Assembly: GCF_900103835.1 (NCBI RefSeq)
Contig: NZ_FNID01000025.1
Coordinates: forward strand, 1 to 43,166
Origin: Acetanaerobacterium elongatum
GTDB lineage: Bacteria; Bacillota; Clostridia; Oscillospirales; Ruminococcaceae
Length of the DNA: 43,166 nt
Direction: 5' to 3'
Every line of letters starts with the position of its first letter. The stretch's first letter is position 1. Shown here in pieces: positions 7,398-15,889 of the stretch. A program made the translations under genes and the position numbers. The notes under the pieces are model-generated. The model worked only from the letters and a program-made list of their open reading frames with translations. It made no database searches and had not been told where the DNA came from.

Positions 7398-7424
7398 CAG
7401 GCTCCGCTTTTTTGGCGGAGCCTG
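7398..7424 (+). terminator. Terminator of the transaldolase gene
   Basis: A 10-bp GC-rich stem (CAGGCTCCGC / GCGGAGCCTG) has a T-rich loop and only weak downstream T residues. Confidence 0.7.
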
Positions 7425-7584
7425 TGCTATTATTGATACATTCCGTATTAAAATAATAAAAAATGCTAAAAAGCCATATAGTTTCTACAATCCATACCGC
7501 CAATTCCCTCTCATATTCATTTCGTCGCGGACTACAATAATAGTGCAAACGCTTCATTCTAAATCTAATAAGGAGTGTAGAATT

Positions 7585-7776
7585 ATGGCTAGCAACAGAA
7601 TTATCGTTCCTCAGGCTCGCGAGGCTTTAGACCGTTTCAAGATGGAAGCCGCAACTGAAGTTGGCGTAAACCTGAAGCAGGGTTACAACGGAGACCTTAC
7701 TTCCAGACAGGCTGGTTCTGTCGGCGGGCAGATGGTTAAGAAGATGATCCAGGCTTACGAGAACTCGGCAAAATAG
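7585..7776 (+). CDS. Alpha/beta-type small acid-soluble spore protein
   Basis: This 63-residue DNA-binding protein coats and protects DNA in the dormant spore. It has the family core: EVGVNLKQGYNGDLTSRQAGSVGGQMVKKMI. The Glu-Val-Gly stretch is the expected site of cleavage by the germination protease Gpr. The ATG at 7585 follows AAGGAG (from 7570); the frame's earlier ATG at 7543 has no ribosome site. A forespore (sigma-G) promoter is expected, but I cannot place one confidently. This is direct evidence that the organism makes endospores. Confidence 0.96.
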   Translation: MASNRIIVPQAREALDRFKMEAATEVGVNLKQGYNGDLTSRQAGSVGGQMVKKMIQAYENSAK

Positions 7777-7825
7777 TTAAGCTCAGACTGCTTTTTAACC
7801 TATATTACTAGCAGCGGATAATTTA

Positions 7826-7859
7826 GAGGGGCTTGCGTGCAGATGTGCGCAAGCCCCTC
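7826..7859. terminator. Bidirectional terminator between the SASP gene and the coiled-coil gene
   Basis: A 12-bp stem GAGGGGCTTGCG / CGCAAGCCCCTC has an A/T-rich flank on both sides (GTGTTTT on plus). It serves two convergent genes. Confidence 0.8.
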
Positions 7860-7868
7860 GTGTTTTAA

Positions 7869-8981
7869 CTATGAATGGCTGCGGTGCTCGTGAAATCTTT
7901 TGCGGAAGCCGCCTTCGCCAGCCGGGATTTCGTCTGCCCAGATGGGGGATGAGAAGAGCGGGTCAGCGGTTAAAGTATCCTCAACAAAATCATCTTCGGC
8001 AGGCTTTAAGGATTGGCTGCTGTGCAGCTCGTCGGCGCGAACGGTTTCGCGTCTGAGCTTGAAATTCAGCCAGTTTAGGCGTCTTGCCGGCTCTTCTTCG
8101 GTTTGCTGCTCGTCTGCTTTATCTTCAGACGCAGCAGGGTTGTTTTCGATTGGCTTATTCTCCGGCTGCAGGGGAAGCGCCTCAACAGCGCCTGCCTCAC
8201 CTTGAAGGGATTTCTGTATTCCGGAACTATCCTCCATGCTTTCCACCAACGTGGCCTCTACTTCAAGTACGGGGGCGGCGTTAGCCGAATCATCCGGTTG
8301 AGCATAATAGAAAGGCTCGTTATAATCAAACAGCTCGGGAATATCGGCCTCAAACAGCGAGGAAGGTTCATTCTCAATCTCAAGGTGGGCGTTGTCAATA
8401 AACGTGCTGATATCCGCAAAGCCTCCTGCAATCTGCTTTTCAAGCTCGCTTAAATTCTTGCGGAAGTCGTTGATATCACGCCGGAAAAAGTCCTGCTTTC
8501 TGCCGGCAGGCTGTTCTGCCTGTGCTTCGCTTGAATCAGAGGGTGCATAGCGTTCGGTTTTTCGCTTTGTCTCGGTAATCAATCCACCCAGCTGGTGACG
8601 AAGTGCATCCAGCTGTGCACACTGCTTCTCAAGCATTTCGGCTTTCTCAATTAACGCTTTGTTTTCTTCCCGAGTTTCCTGCAGCTCCTGTAAAAGCTGC
8701 GCCGCTTCTGCTTCCTTTTGCACAGCAATGGCCTTATGGCGTTCCAACTCGGCCTTTAACCGGTTGCATTCGCCCTCAAGATGCAAGGAGAGTCCCTGCT
8801 CACGGTTAAAACGGTCAGCCATTGTGCGGTAGTCGCGTTCCAGCTCAGAAATCTTAGCCAGATTGTCATCCTGTTCGGCACCGTTGTTCTGCGCGGCTTT
8901 GACCGCTTTTTTTATGTAGATGGTAACGTCTTTTTTGTCATCCCCCGCGACTGTCACCCTGATATTCTTATTTACGCCCAC
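7869..8981 (-). CDS. Hypothetical coiled-coil protein
   Basis: I do not recognise this 370-residue protein. The GTG start is supported by AGGAGG 8 nt upstream and a consensus promoter at 9029-9057. Residues 1-25 look like a short beta-strand lead (NIRVTVAGDDKKDVTIYI). Residues about 40-145 form a long Glu/Lys/Leu/Ala-rich coiled coil (ELERDYRTMADRF..., QLLQELQETREENKAL). Another short helix (DINDFRKNLSELEKQI) covers about 170-190. The C-terminal half is acidic, low-complexity and probably disordered, with a basic final stretch (RKRFHEHRSHS). There is no signal peptide or membrane segment. A DivIVA-like scaffold or spore-morphogenesis role is possible but unproven. Confidence 0.75.
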   Translation of the reverse strand: MGVNKNIRVTVAGDDKKDVTIYIKKAVKAAQNNGAEQDDNLAKISELERDYRTMADRFNREQGLSLHLEGECNRLKAELERHKAIAVQKEAEAAQLLQELQETREENKALIEKAEMLEKQCAQLDALRHQLGGLITETKRKTERYAPSDSSEAQAEQPAGRKQDFFRRDINDFRKNLSELEKQIAGGFADISTFIDNAHLEIENEPSSLFEADIPELFDYNEPFYYAQPDDSANAAPVLEVEATLVESMEDSSGIQKSLQGEAGAVEALPLQPENKPIENNPAASEDKADEQQTEEEPARRLNWLNFKLRRETVRADELHSSQSLKPAEDDFVEDTLTADPLFSSPIWADEIPAGEGGFRKRFHEHRSHS

Positions 8982-9028
8982 GCGTTTTGCCTCCTGTACA
9001 GCTGCTTCATAAATCCATCTTTACAATT

Positions 9029-9057
9029 AGTATAGCAATACAAAATCTAAAATACAA
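9029..9057 (-). promoter_or_regulatory. Promoter of the coiled-coil gene
   Basis: Minus strand: TTGTAT (9057-9052), 17-nt spacer, TATACT (9034-9029). It is a good sigma-A promoter, so expression is not obviously sporulation-specific. Confidence 0.7.
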
Positions 9058-9174
9058 TTACTATGCTCGATATTAATAATTGGAAGCAAATTAATAAAAT
9101 TCTGCTTTACAGCTTTGATGTTTTATGGTATATCTAAATTGTATACAAAATTAGTATATTATTGGCTTAAAAAA

Positions 9175-9197
9175 AGGAACGCCAAAAAAGCGTTCCT
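9175..9197 (-). terminator. Terminator of the PdaA-like gene
   Basis: The stem AGGAACGC / GCGTTCCT is followed on the minus strand by a run of eight T residues. Confidence 0.85.
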
Positions 9198-9205
9198 AAT
9201 AAGCA

Positions 9206-10270
9206 CTACTTAATAACAACCGCATCTTTTGCGGGGGAGGAAGTATCGGAGAAATTTGAAGAGACAGGAGAGCTTTCGGCAGTGCTGCGCGAGCTTTCAG
9301 TTTTTGTTTGAGCCGCAGTATCACCGGAAAGGTCGAATGTTGAGAGCGTGTAGCCTTTGCTTGTGAAATTATCGATTACGCTGCCAAGAATCTCGCTGTT
9401 ATCCTTTGAAACTGCGTGAAGCAGGTAGATACCGCCCGCATGTGGGTTTTTGGTTACCTTGGCAAGCGCTGCGTCATACCCAATCTGGTTTTCCACATCC
9501 CAATCCTTATACGCAAAGCTCCAAAAGATGTTCAGATAGCCAAGGGAATGGGCAAGCGCCAGTGTGCGCTCCGAGAAATCGCCTTGCGGCGGCCGGAACA
9601 GCCACATCTCATAGCCGAAGTTCTGCAGCACATAGTCATGCAGGGTTTGAATCTCCTTTTTTGCCTCATCAAGCGAGAGATCCGGCATAGAAGGATGGGT
9701 GGTACTGTGGTTGCCCACGATATGCCCCTCATCAATCATCCGCTGTACAAGCTCAGGGTTGCGCTTGGCATAGTCGTAGGTGACAAAGAATACGGCGGAA
9801 ACGCCCTTCTCCTTCAGCGTATCAAGTATCTTGGCGGTGAAGCCGTTCTCGTAGCCTTCGTCGAAGGTCAGATAGATCTTTTTGCTATCCTTGTCCGGTG
9901 AGATAAAATAAGCGCCGTACTTTCCGTATTTCTTCTGAAGGCTTACAGGGCCGGTTGGCCTGCCATCGCTGCCAAATTGGTTACCCGGCCCCCATTGAAC
10001 CTTTTCGTTGCTCAATGCGGCAAGATCCTCGTATTCGGGTGAGATTACCGGCTTCACCGGGGCTTCCGGCTTCACGGGGCCGGAGGAATCTACCTGCGGG
10101 GTGCTGGTGCCGTTATCGGGCGGCAGGCTGGAGGCTGGCGCAGAGCTTTGTGCAGCCGAAGAAGCAGCCGTTGAGGGTGTACTGGAACTGCCTAATAGGG
10201 AATAGGTGCAGGATGTTAACATAAAAAGCATAGCGGCTAATAATGCAAAAGCCTTGCAAATACGTTTCAA
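9206..10270 (-). CDS. PdaA-like polysaccharide deacetylase lipoprotein
   Basis: This 354-residue protein has a lipoprotein signal peptide (LTSC, Cys21). A Ser/Pro/Ala-rich linker follows to about residue 75, then a NodB (carbohydrate esterase 4) domain. The catalytic and metal residues are visible as TFDEGYE (Asp137) and H188-STT-H192 in GNHSTTHPSMPDLS. The sequence around them matches the PdaA group, which removes acetyl from muramic acid so that spore cortex can form muramic lactam. PdaA usually has TFDNGYE; Asn is Glu here. A Ser/Thr-rich tail follows the domain. The nearby SASP gene fits a sporulation role; vegetative peptidoglycan deacetylation is the alternative. Confidence 0.87.
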   Translation of the reverse strand: MKRICKAFALLAAMLFMLTSCTYSLLGSSSTPSTAASSAAQSSAPASSLPPDNGTSTPQVDSSGPVKPEAPVKPVISPEYEDLAALSNEKVQWGPGNQFGSDGRPTGPVSLQKKYGKYGAYFISPDKDSKKIYLTFDEGYENGFTAKILDTLKEKGVSAVFFVTYDYAKRNPELVQRMIDEGHIVGNHSTTHPSMPDLSLDEAKKEIQTLHDYVLQNFGYEMWLFRPPQGDFSERTLALAHSLGYLNIFWSFAYKDWDVENQIGYDAALAKVTKNPHAGGIYLLHAVSKDNSEILGSVIDNFTSKGYTLSTFDLSGDTAAQTKTESSRSTAESSPVSSNFSDTSSPAKDAVVIK

Positions 10271-10435
10271 CTATAATTCTCCCCTTTGGATATGGATAAC
10301 TGTTTACATAATATTATAACATACATCCAAAATTTTTTCTATCTTGAAAATTAAAGATGCGAATTACAAGACTAGTGTGCGTGAATGCCTTTAAAAAATG
10401 CAGTTTATTTTGTTAAATTTCTTTCTAAGTGTTAC

Positions 10436-10444
10436 TGGTATAAT
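10436..10444 (+). promoter_or_regulatory. Possible extended -10 promoter of eno
   Basis: TGGTATAAT fits the extended -10 pattern TGnTATAAT. The -35 region is poor. A second TATAAT lies at 10469-10474. The 240-base gap to the divergent pdaA-like gene shows nothing else clear. Confidence 0.4.
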
Positions 10445-10487
10445 TTAGCGTCTGAAGTGAAGAATAGTTATAATTGGCTATATATAA

Positions 10488-11825
<1,338 letters not shown>

Positions 11826-11897
11826 TCGCTATCGCAGGACAAAACAATGGCCAAACGAGCAGCTCCGTTTTAAACCCTGAGGGGTCCAGAAAAAGGG

Positions 11898-11926
11898 TTG
11901 CAATTCCAAAGCAAACGGAATATACT
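11898..11926 (+). promoter_or_regulatory. Promoter of the CofE-like gene
   Basis: TTGCAA (11898-11903), 17-nt spacer, TATACT (11921-11926). The leader is about 40 nt. Confidence 0.75.
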
Positions 11927-11971
11927 AGAGTTTGGTGTTATCATAATGTAAACGATAGGACGGTTTAAACC

Positions 11972-12670
11972 ATGAGTGACGAGCTTCTTGTAAATGAAGA
12001 GAAAAACGGTATCATAACCGTAGATGGCATAGACTATGTTCGGTATGCGATTAAAACCCATGTAATTACCGATAAAGATAATATCTGTGATGTGGCTGTA
12101 AAGTATGCCAAGCCCCACGTGCAGCCAGGAGATATCTTCTTTGTTTCTGAAAAGGCGGTGGCATGCACCCAAAAGCGCGCCATTCCCATGAAGGATATCC
12201 ACCCGCGCCCGCTGGCAAAGTTCTTAAGCCGCTTTGTGCTGAAAACCCCCTACGGCATCGGCCTCGGTATCCCTGAAACGATGGAGATGGCGCTGCAGGA
12301 GTGCGGAACCATTAAAATTCTGTTTGCAGCCTTTATCTCGGCAATCGGCAAGCTGTTCCGCAAGCGTGGATGGTTTTATGTGATTGCAGGCCCAAAGGCA
12401 AGGTCAATCGATGGACCGTGCAGCTATACATTGCCGCCGTATAATGAATATGTAGTGCTTGCCCCCGCCGATCCGGACAAGGTGGCCAAGGATCTTTCTG
12501 ATGCGCTGGGCTGCCCCGCAACGATAGTGGATATCAACGATCTGGAGGGTGCTATCCTGGGAACCTCTTCAAAGGATATGAGCCGCGAGTGGCTTGTGAA
12601 GCTGTTAAAGGACAACCCCCTTGGTCAAACCAACGAGCAAACCCCGATGGGGCTTATCCGCAAGGCTTAA
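11972..12670 (+). CDS. CofE-like coenzyme F420-0:L-glutamate ligase family protein
   Basis: This 232-residue protein resembles the CofE fold family (PGDIFFVSEKAVACTQKRAIPMKDI, GIPETMEMALQECG, DGPCSYTLPPYNEYVVLAPADPDK, VDINDLEGAILG). In archaea and actinobacteria CofE adds gamma-linked glutamate to F420-0. No F420 genes (CofC, CofD, FbiC) are seen here, and Clostridia are not known as F420 users, so the true substrate is unknown. It may be an amide-ligase on another phosphate-bearing acceptor. A stretch around residues 110-130 (IKILFAAFISAIGKLFRKRGWF) is hydrophobic and amphipathic. It is monocistronic with its own promoter and strong terminator. Confidence 0.8.
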   Translation: MSDELLVNEEKNGIITVDGIDYVRYAIKTHVITDKDNICDVAVKYAKPHVQPGDIFFVSEKAVACTQKRAIPMKDIHPRPLAKFLSRFVLKTPYGIGLGIPETMEMALQECGTIKILFAAFISAIGKLFRKRGWFYVIAGPKARSIDGPCSYTLPPYNEYVVLAPADPDKVAKDLSDALGCPATIVDINDLEGAILGTSSKDMSREWLVKLLKDNPLGQTNEQTPMGLIRKA

Positions 12671-12684
12671 TTGTATGCATTGCT

Positions 12685-12713
12685 ATAGGCGCCGGAAGCA
12701 CTCCGGCGCCTAT
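12685..12713 (+). terminator. Terminator of the CofE-like gene
   Basis: A 12-bp perfect GC-rich stem, ATAGGCGCCGGA / TCCGGCGCCTAT, with a 5-nt loop. Confidence 0.75.
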
Positions 12714-12777
12714 GATATGTCCTGTTGACTTTAAGATTAGTTGCAAAAATAATTGCAGTAAGATGCGTCTTTTGCGG

Positions 12778-12806
12778 TTGACAATGGTATGCGAACATGG
12801 TATTAT
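12778..12806 (+). promoter_or_regulatory. Promoter of tRNA-Arg
   Basis: A consensus TTGACA (12778-12783), 17-nt spacer, TATTAT (12801-12806). Transcription starts near 12813, about 47 nt before the mature 5' end. Confidence 0.85.
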
Positions 12807-12859
12807 ATTAAGGCTGATTACAGTTTAGGTGCTAAGAATTCAGCGAAAAGAATAGACGT

Positions 12860-12936
12860 GCGCTCGTAGCTCAGCTGGATAGAGTGACTGGCTACGAACC
12901 AGTAGGTCGGGGGTTCGAGTCCCTCCGGGCGCGCCA
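12860..12936 (+). tRNA. tRNA-Arg (anticodon ACG)
   Basis: A 77-nt cloverleaf with encoded CCA. The acceptor is GCGCTCG / CGGGCGC with one G-U pair, then discriminator G and CCA. The anticodon stem ACTGG / CCAGT (12887-12891, 12899-12903) holds loop CTACGAA with anticodon ACG at 12894-12896. The T-loop is TTCGAGT. ACG is normally deaminated to ICG and reads CGU, CGC and CGA. It is a single gene, with no integrated element at its 3' end. Confidence 0.95.
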
Positions 12937-12937
12937 C

Positions 12938-12981
12938 AAAGCGGCATGTAAGAATGAGAAGTTCATTTTACATGCCGCTTT
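12938..12981. terminator. Terminator of tRNA-Arg, shared with the convergent hydrogenase-like gene
   Basis: A 14-bp stem AAAGCGGCATGTAA / TTACATGCCGCTTT starts 1 nt after the CCA end and lies 7 nt before the stop of the minus-strand gene. Confidence 0.75.
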
Positions 12982-12987
12982 TGCTAT

Positions 12988-14241
12988 TCATAGAATTCTG
13001 GTGAAGTAGTTATCTCGCTCCAGAAGGCTTTCTACCGTATCAAAGTCCAGCCGTTTCAATAAATCCAGCACATAAGGGCTGTCGACGGGCGTTTTAAAAC
13101 CTGCCTCGTTACCGTAGCGGTTCACGTGGTCGCGGGCCTCATCCTTGCCTATCAACGATTTTGGACCGCCAACACAGCCGCCGCGGCACCCCATGCCTTC
13201 TATGAAGTTTGAGCGTATCTCACCCTCCGAGAGCTCCTTCAGCAGCTTTTTACAGTCAATCATACCGTCAGCCTGCTGAGATTTCAGCGAAATTCTTCTG
13301 TCAGGGCGAAGCCGGTTCAATGTTGCCTGCACGGCCTCGCTAACACCCGAAACCCTTGCGTAGACCCGGCCTGCACGGGAAGAGTGGTCGCTTTGATCCT
13401 CTTCAAGCTTCTCCGGTTCTATCTTTAAGATGTCAAAAAGCTCTGCAATCTCTTCAAAGGTCAATACTAAGTCTACGGCATCCGAGATATCGGGTTCCCG
13501 CGCCTCGGCTTTCTTTGCGAGGCACGGCCCGATGAAAACCGTAACAGCATCCGGATGAAGCTTTTTTATCGACCTTCCGCAGGCAACCATGGGGGATACC
13601 GAAGGCGGCACATGCGGAATCATCGTCTGATATGATTTTCGGATAAGCGCCACCCAAAGCGGGCAGCAGCAGCTTGTTAATAGAAAGTCCTCATCATTTA
13701 TGATTGTACGGTCAAATTCAAGTGCTTCCTTCAGCGAAAGAATGTCCGCAAACATTGCCACCTCAATCATACCGTAGAAACCCATCAGCTTAAATGCACT
13801 TCTCAGCTTACCGGAGGTCACATCTGGGCTGAACTGGCCGGAAAATGCCGGCGCAATCATGGCATAAACGGGTACATCCTTTTCTTTCAGCGCCCTTATC
13901 AGTGCCACTGAATCTTTTCGACCCTCAAGGTTATTCTGGGGGCAGGCTTTTAGGCATTCTCCACAGCCGGTGCACTTGCTGGTAATAATCAGCTTGCCGT
14001 TTTCGTCGCGTTTGACGGCGTCAAACAGGCAGGAAACCGCGCAGGCTCCATTGCCTTCGTCGCTGCATCGGCAGGCGCCTGTTTTTACAACAGGAGGCTG
14101 GTTTTCGGGATGCAGTATCAGGTCAAGCAGATGAAGGTCGCGGGAATTACCGGCTTTTTGAATCTTTTCACAAGCCTCGTCAAGGTTTCCGGCTACAGCC
14201 GCTTTTTCCAGCTCGCGGTTCAGTTCACTGTACCGATCCAT
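12988..14241 (-). CDS. [FeFe]-hydrogenase-like protein with ferredoxin domain
   Basis: This 417-residue protein is probably cytoplasmic. Residues about 57-105 hold two [4Fe-4S]-type cysteine sets (CRC...C...C and CTGCGECLKACP). The H-cluster domain follows. Motif L1 reads TSCCCPLW (189-196), L2 GPCLAKKAE (from 238) and L3 EGMGCRGGCVGG (from 348). All four cluster-binding cysteines are therefore present, but L1 and L2 differ from the prototype TSCCPGW and MPCxxKxxE. This points to one of the divergent, possibly sensory, groups rather than the main H2-producing enzyme. The ATG at 14241 has GAGGTG upstream and is preferred to the TTG at 14256. No HydE/F/G maturases or NADH subunits are adjacent. 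Confidence 0.87.
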   Translation of the reverse strand: MDRYSELNRELEKAAVAGNLDEACEKIQKAGNSRDLHLLDLILHPENQPPVVKTGACRCSDEGNGACAVSCLFDAVKRDENGKLIITSKCTGCGECLKACPQNNLEGRKDSVALIRALKEKDVPVYAMIAPAFSGQFSPDVTSGKLRSAFKLMGFYGMIEVAMFADILSLKEALEFDRTIINDEDFLLTSCCCPLWVALIRKSYQTMIPHVPPSVSPMVACGRSIKKLHPDAVTVFIGPCLAKKAEAREPDISDAVDLVLTFEEIAELFDILKIEPEKLEEDQSDHSSRAGRVYARVSGVSEAVQATLNRLRPDRRISLKSQQADGMIDCKKLLKELSEGEIRSNFIEGMGCRGGCVGGPKSLIGKDEARDHVNRYGNEAGFKTPVDSPYVLDLLKRLDFDTVESLLERDNYFTRIL

Positions 14242-14347
14242 AGTTTCACACCTCAAGTCTACATTTGATAAAGTATCTAATTGTAGTATAGTGTAACGGT
14301 CTATGAATTATTTAACTACGGGTACATGATTTTTGAGTATAAATTGT

Positions 14348-15241
14348 TCAATCGTCGTCCTCACAATTGTTCAGCGGCTGGTCGATAGACTGGTAAAGGA
14401 TACGGAATTCCGTAGGAGTGCAGTTTTTTAGCAGCTTAAACATGCGTATAAAGGCCGAAAGGTTACCAAAGCCGGAACGGATGGCGACCTCGGTGATGGA
14501 GAGCTCACGGGTAATCAGCAACTGTTCGGCGTACATAATGCGTCGCCGGTTTAGGTATTTATAAAAGGATACCCCTGTAAATTGTTTAAACAGGCGGGTG
14601 AAGTAATACTTGCTGAAACCTGCGATAGCCGCAACCTGATCAAGAGTAAGGCTTTCGTCAAAATGCTTGTTGATATAATCGCAGACAAACAGAAATTTCT
14701 CTATATATTCATGATGCTTGTTATCCTGCAGCTCCGAATCCTTGACGTTATGGGTATATTGCCTTCCAATCAGCACTATCATGCGAATCATATAGGAATA
14801 GATCAGAGCCTCCTTCAACGGGGAGGAGCCAAAATACTCATCGAGTATGCAGCGCATAATCTGCTCAATCTCTGCGTGAATCTCGGGGTAATTCTGTGCG
14901 TTGATGCACACCGCGGGAATAATAATCGACATAATAGAATCAAATTCCTTTAAGTGGCTAAGAAGCGAAAAATCTGCCTGGAGGATCATGCGCCTTCCGA
15001 CTTTTGGCGCGTGCAGACGGTGCAGGGTGCCGGGCGCTATCAGCAGTACGTCGCCAACCTGCAGATCAAAAGATACCCCGCCGCAAACAGCCTTATAGCT
15101 ATTCTCCAGGGGCATGATAATCTCAATGGCCGGGTGCCAGTGGTTCGGGTAGCTTTCGCACTCATCGTTGTTGTAAAGTATAAGAGAGGAACCTTGTTCA
15201 AAATTCACAGTCTCTTTGATGCCGTTGAGAGTTCTTATCAT
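14348..15241 (-). CDS. AraC-family regulator with cupin sensor domain
   Basis: This 297-residue protein has an N-terminal cupin-like sugar-sensing domain (YPNHWHPAIEII, GDVLLIAPGTLHRL; about residues 20-100). The C-terminal AraC double helix-turn-helix (about 190-285) includes LTLDQVAAIAGFSKYYFTRLFKQFTGVSFYKYLNRRRI and the second AIRSGFGNLSAFIRMFK. The ATG at 15241 has AGGAGA 7 nt upstream; the longer frame to 15277 has no ribosome site. It is divergent from the binding-protein/permease operon across 650 bases and is the obvious candidate activator. The direct repeat at 15767-15796 is a possible binding site. Confidence 0.9.
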   Translation of the reverse strand: MIRTLNGIKETVNFEQGSSLILYNNDECESYPNHWHPAIEIIMPLENSYKAVCGGVSFDLQVGDVLLIAPGTLHRLHAPKVGRRMILQADFSLLSHLKEFDSIMSIIIPAVCINAQNYPEIHAEIEQIMRCILDEYFGSSPLKEALIYSYMIRMIVLIGRQYTHNVKDSELQDNKHHEYIEKFLFVCDYINKHFDESLTLDQVAAIAGFSKYYFTRLFKQFTGVSFYKYLNRRRIMYAEQLLITRELSITEVAIRSGFGNLSAFIRMFKLLKNCTPTEFRILYQSIDQPLNNCEDDD

Positions 15242-15297
15242 AAACCATTCTCCTGTTATTACGGCCTTAAATCTCAATTATTGCGCTTTACAGCTTA

Positions 15298-15325
15298 ATC
15301 ATAACATATGTTAACAAAAAGGCAA
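15298..15325 (-). promoter_or_regulatory. Promoter of araC-type gene with embedded palindrome
   Basis: Minus strand: TTGCCT (15325-15320), 16-nt spacer, TATGAT (15303-15298). A perfect 12-bp palindrome TAACATATGTTA (15302-15313) overlaps the spacer and -10, suggesting a repressor or autoregulator site. Confidence 0.5.
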
Positions 15326-15494
15326 TAATTTTTTTGAGTATAATGACAGCGAAAACGATTCAGTTACCTTAAATAATATACAAAATTACATTTGCCAGCC
15401 TAAAGACAACTTGATTCAAAATTATAGAACTAAACAATATAGCAACAATTTATAATTAGAAGGCAATTTTTGAAATGCGATGGCTTGTGCAGAT

Positions 15495-15503
15495 TGCTAT
15501 ACT
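15495..15503 (+). promoter_or_regulatory. Possible distal promoter (extended -10)
   Basis: TGCTATACT matches an extended -10 box. A TTGAAA lies upstream but 22 nt away. A transcript from here would pass an imperfect hairpin (GAGGCTGTCTATTTT near 15517 with AAATAGTCTACGCCTC near 15567-15582) followed by a T-rich tract. It may therefore be attenuated, or make a short RNA of about 85 nt. Confidence 0.35.
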
Positions 15504-15593
15504 ATAGGGGTAGTTGAGGCTGTCTATTTTATTGAATTAGTTAAAGCTGAGTAAAACAAAGAGGAAAATAGTCTACGCCTCATTTTAATTTTG

Positions 15594-15622
15594 TTTACAT
15601 ATCTAAAACGTTTTCATAGAAT
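15594..15622 (+). promoter_or_regulatory. Main promoter of the sugar ABC operon with operator in spacer
   Basis: TTTACA (15594-15599), exactly 17 nt, TAGAAT (15617-15622). The spacer is almost filled by a 14-base site at 15603-15616, CTAAAACGTTTTCA. It matches the catabolite-responsive element consensus TGWAANCGNTNWCA at 12 of 14 positions. A protein bound here would block RNA polymerase, so repression by CcpA or a LacI-family protein is likely. No LacI gene lies in the window. The leader to the GTG at 15890 is about 260 nt. Confidence 0.7.
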
Positions 15623-15664
15623 GTTTCCCATTGTAAAGGACGATGGAATACCCTCAGACCCTCG

Positions 15665-15696
15665 GCAAAGATTCCTGTACCCGTCAGGAACTTTGC
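15665..15696 (+). other. Leader hairpin upstream of the binding-protein gene
   Basis: GCAAAG-A-TTCCTG pairs with CAGGAA-CTTTGC: 12 bp with one bulge and a 7-nt loop. There is no T-tract after it, so it is not a simple terminator. It may stabilise the mRNA or be part of a larger leader fold. Confidence 0.5.
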
Positions 15697-15766
15697 TGCA
15701 ACAATGGAAGTTTTGATTGTTGAAGCATTTTGAACACTTGTTTGATACAATTTTCTGCTAAGGGCA

Positions 15767-15796
15767 TTGATGCTTTCGTGGGGTGTTGATGCTTTC
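15767..15796 (+). repeat. Direct repeat TTGATGCTTTC x2
   Basis: Two exact 11-base copies (15767-15777 and 15786-15796) are 19 bases apart, close to two helical turns. A similar TTGAAGCATTT is at 15720-15730. AraC-family proteins typically bind such phased direct repeats. Its position inside the predicted leader, downstream of the 15594 promoter, is unusual for an activator site and may point to a further promoter closer to the gene. Confidence 0.45.
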
Positions 15797-15889
15797 TAAC
15801 AGAGATATTGCGTCTGGCAGGGGTTTAAGATGCTCTCAGCTATCAATTAACTTTATATTAGGCATAATTGACAAAGGAGGAACTAAAAA

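Noticed and set aside
9416-9901. 161-codon plus-strand frame inside the PdaA-like gene
   Set aside because: The opposite strand encodes intact NodB motifs; this is a shadow.
15350-15363. Second cre-like site CGAAAACGATTCAG near the araC promoter
   Set aside because: Only about 10 of 14 positions match the consensus and it is not symmetric.
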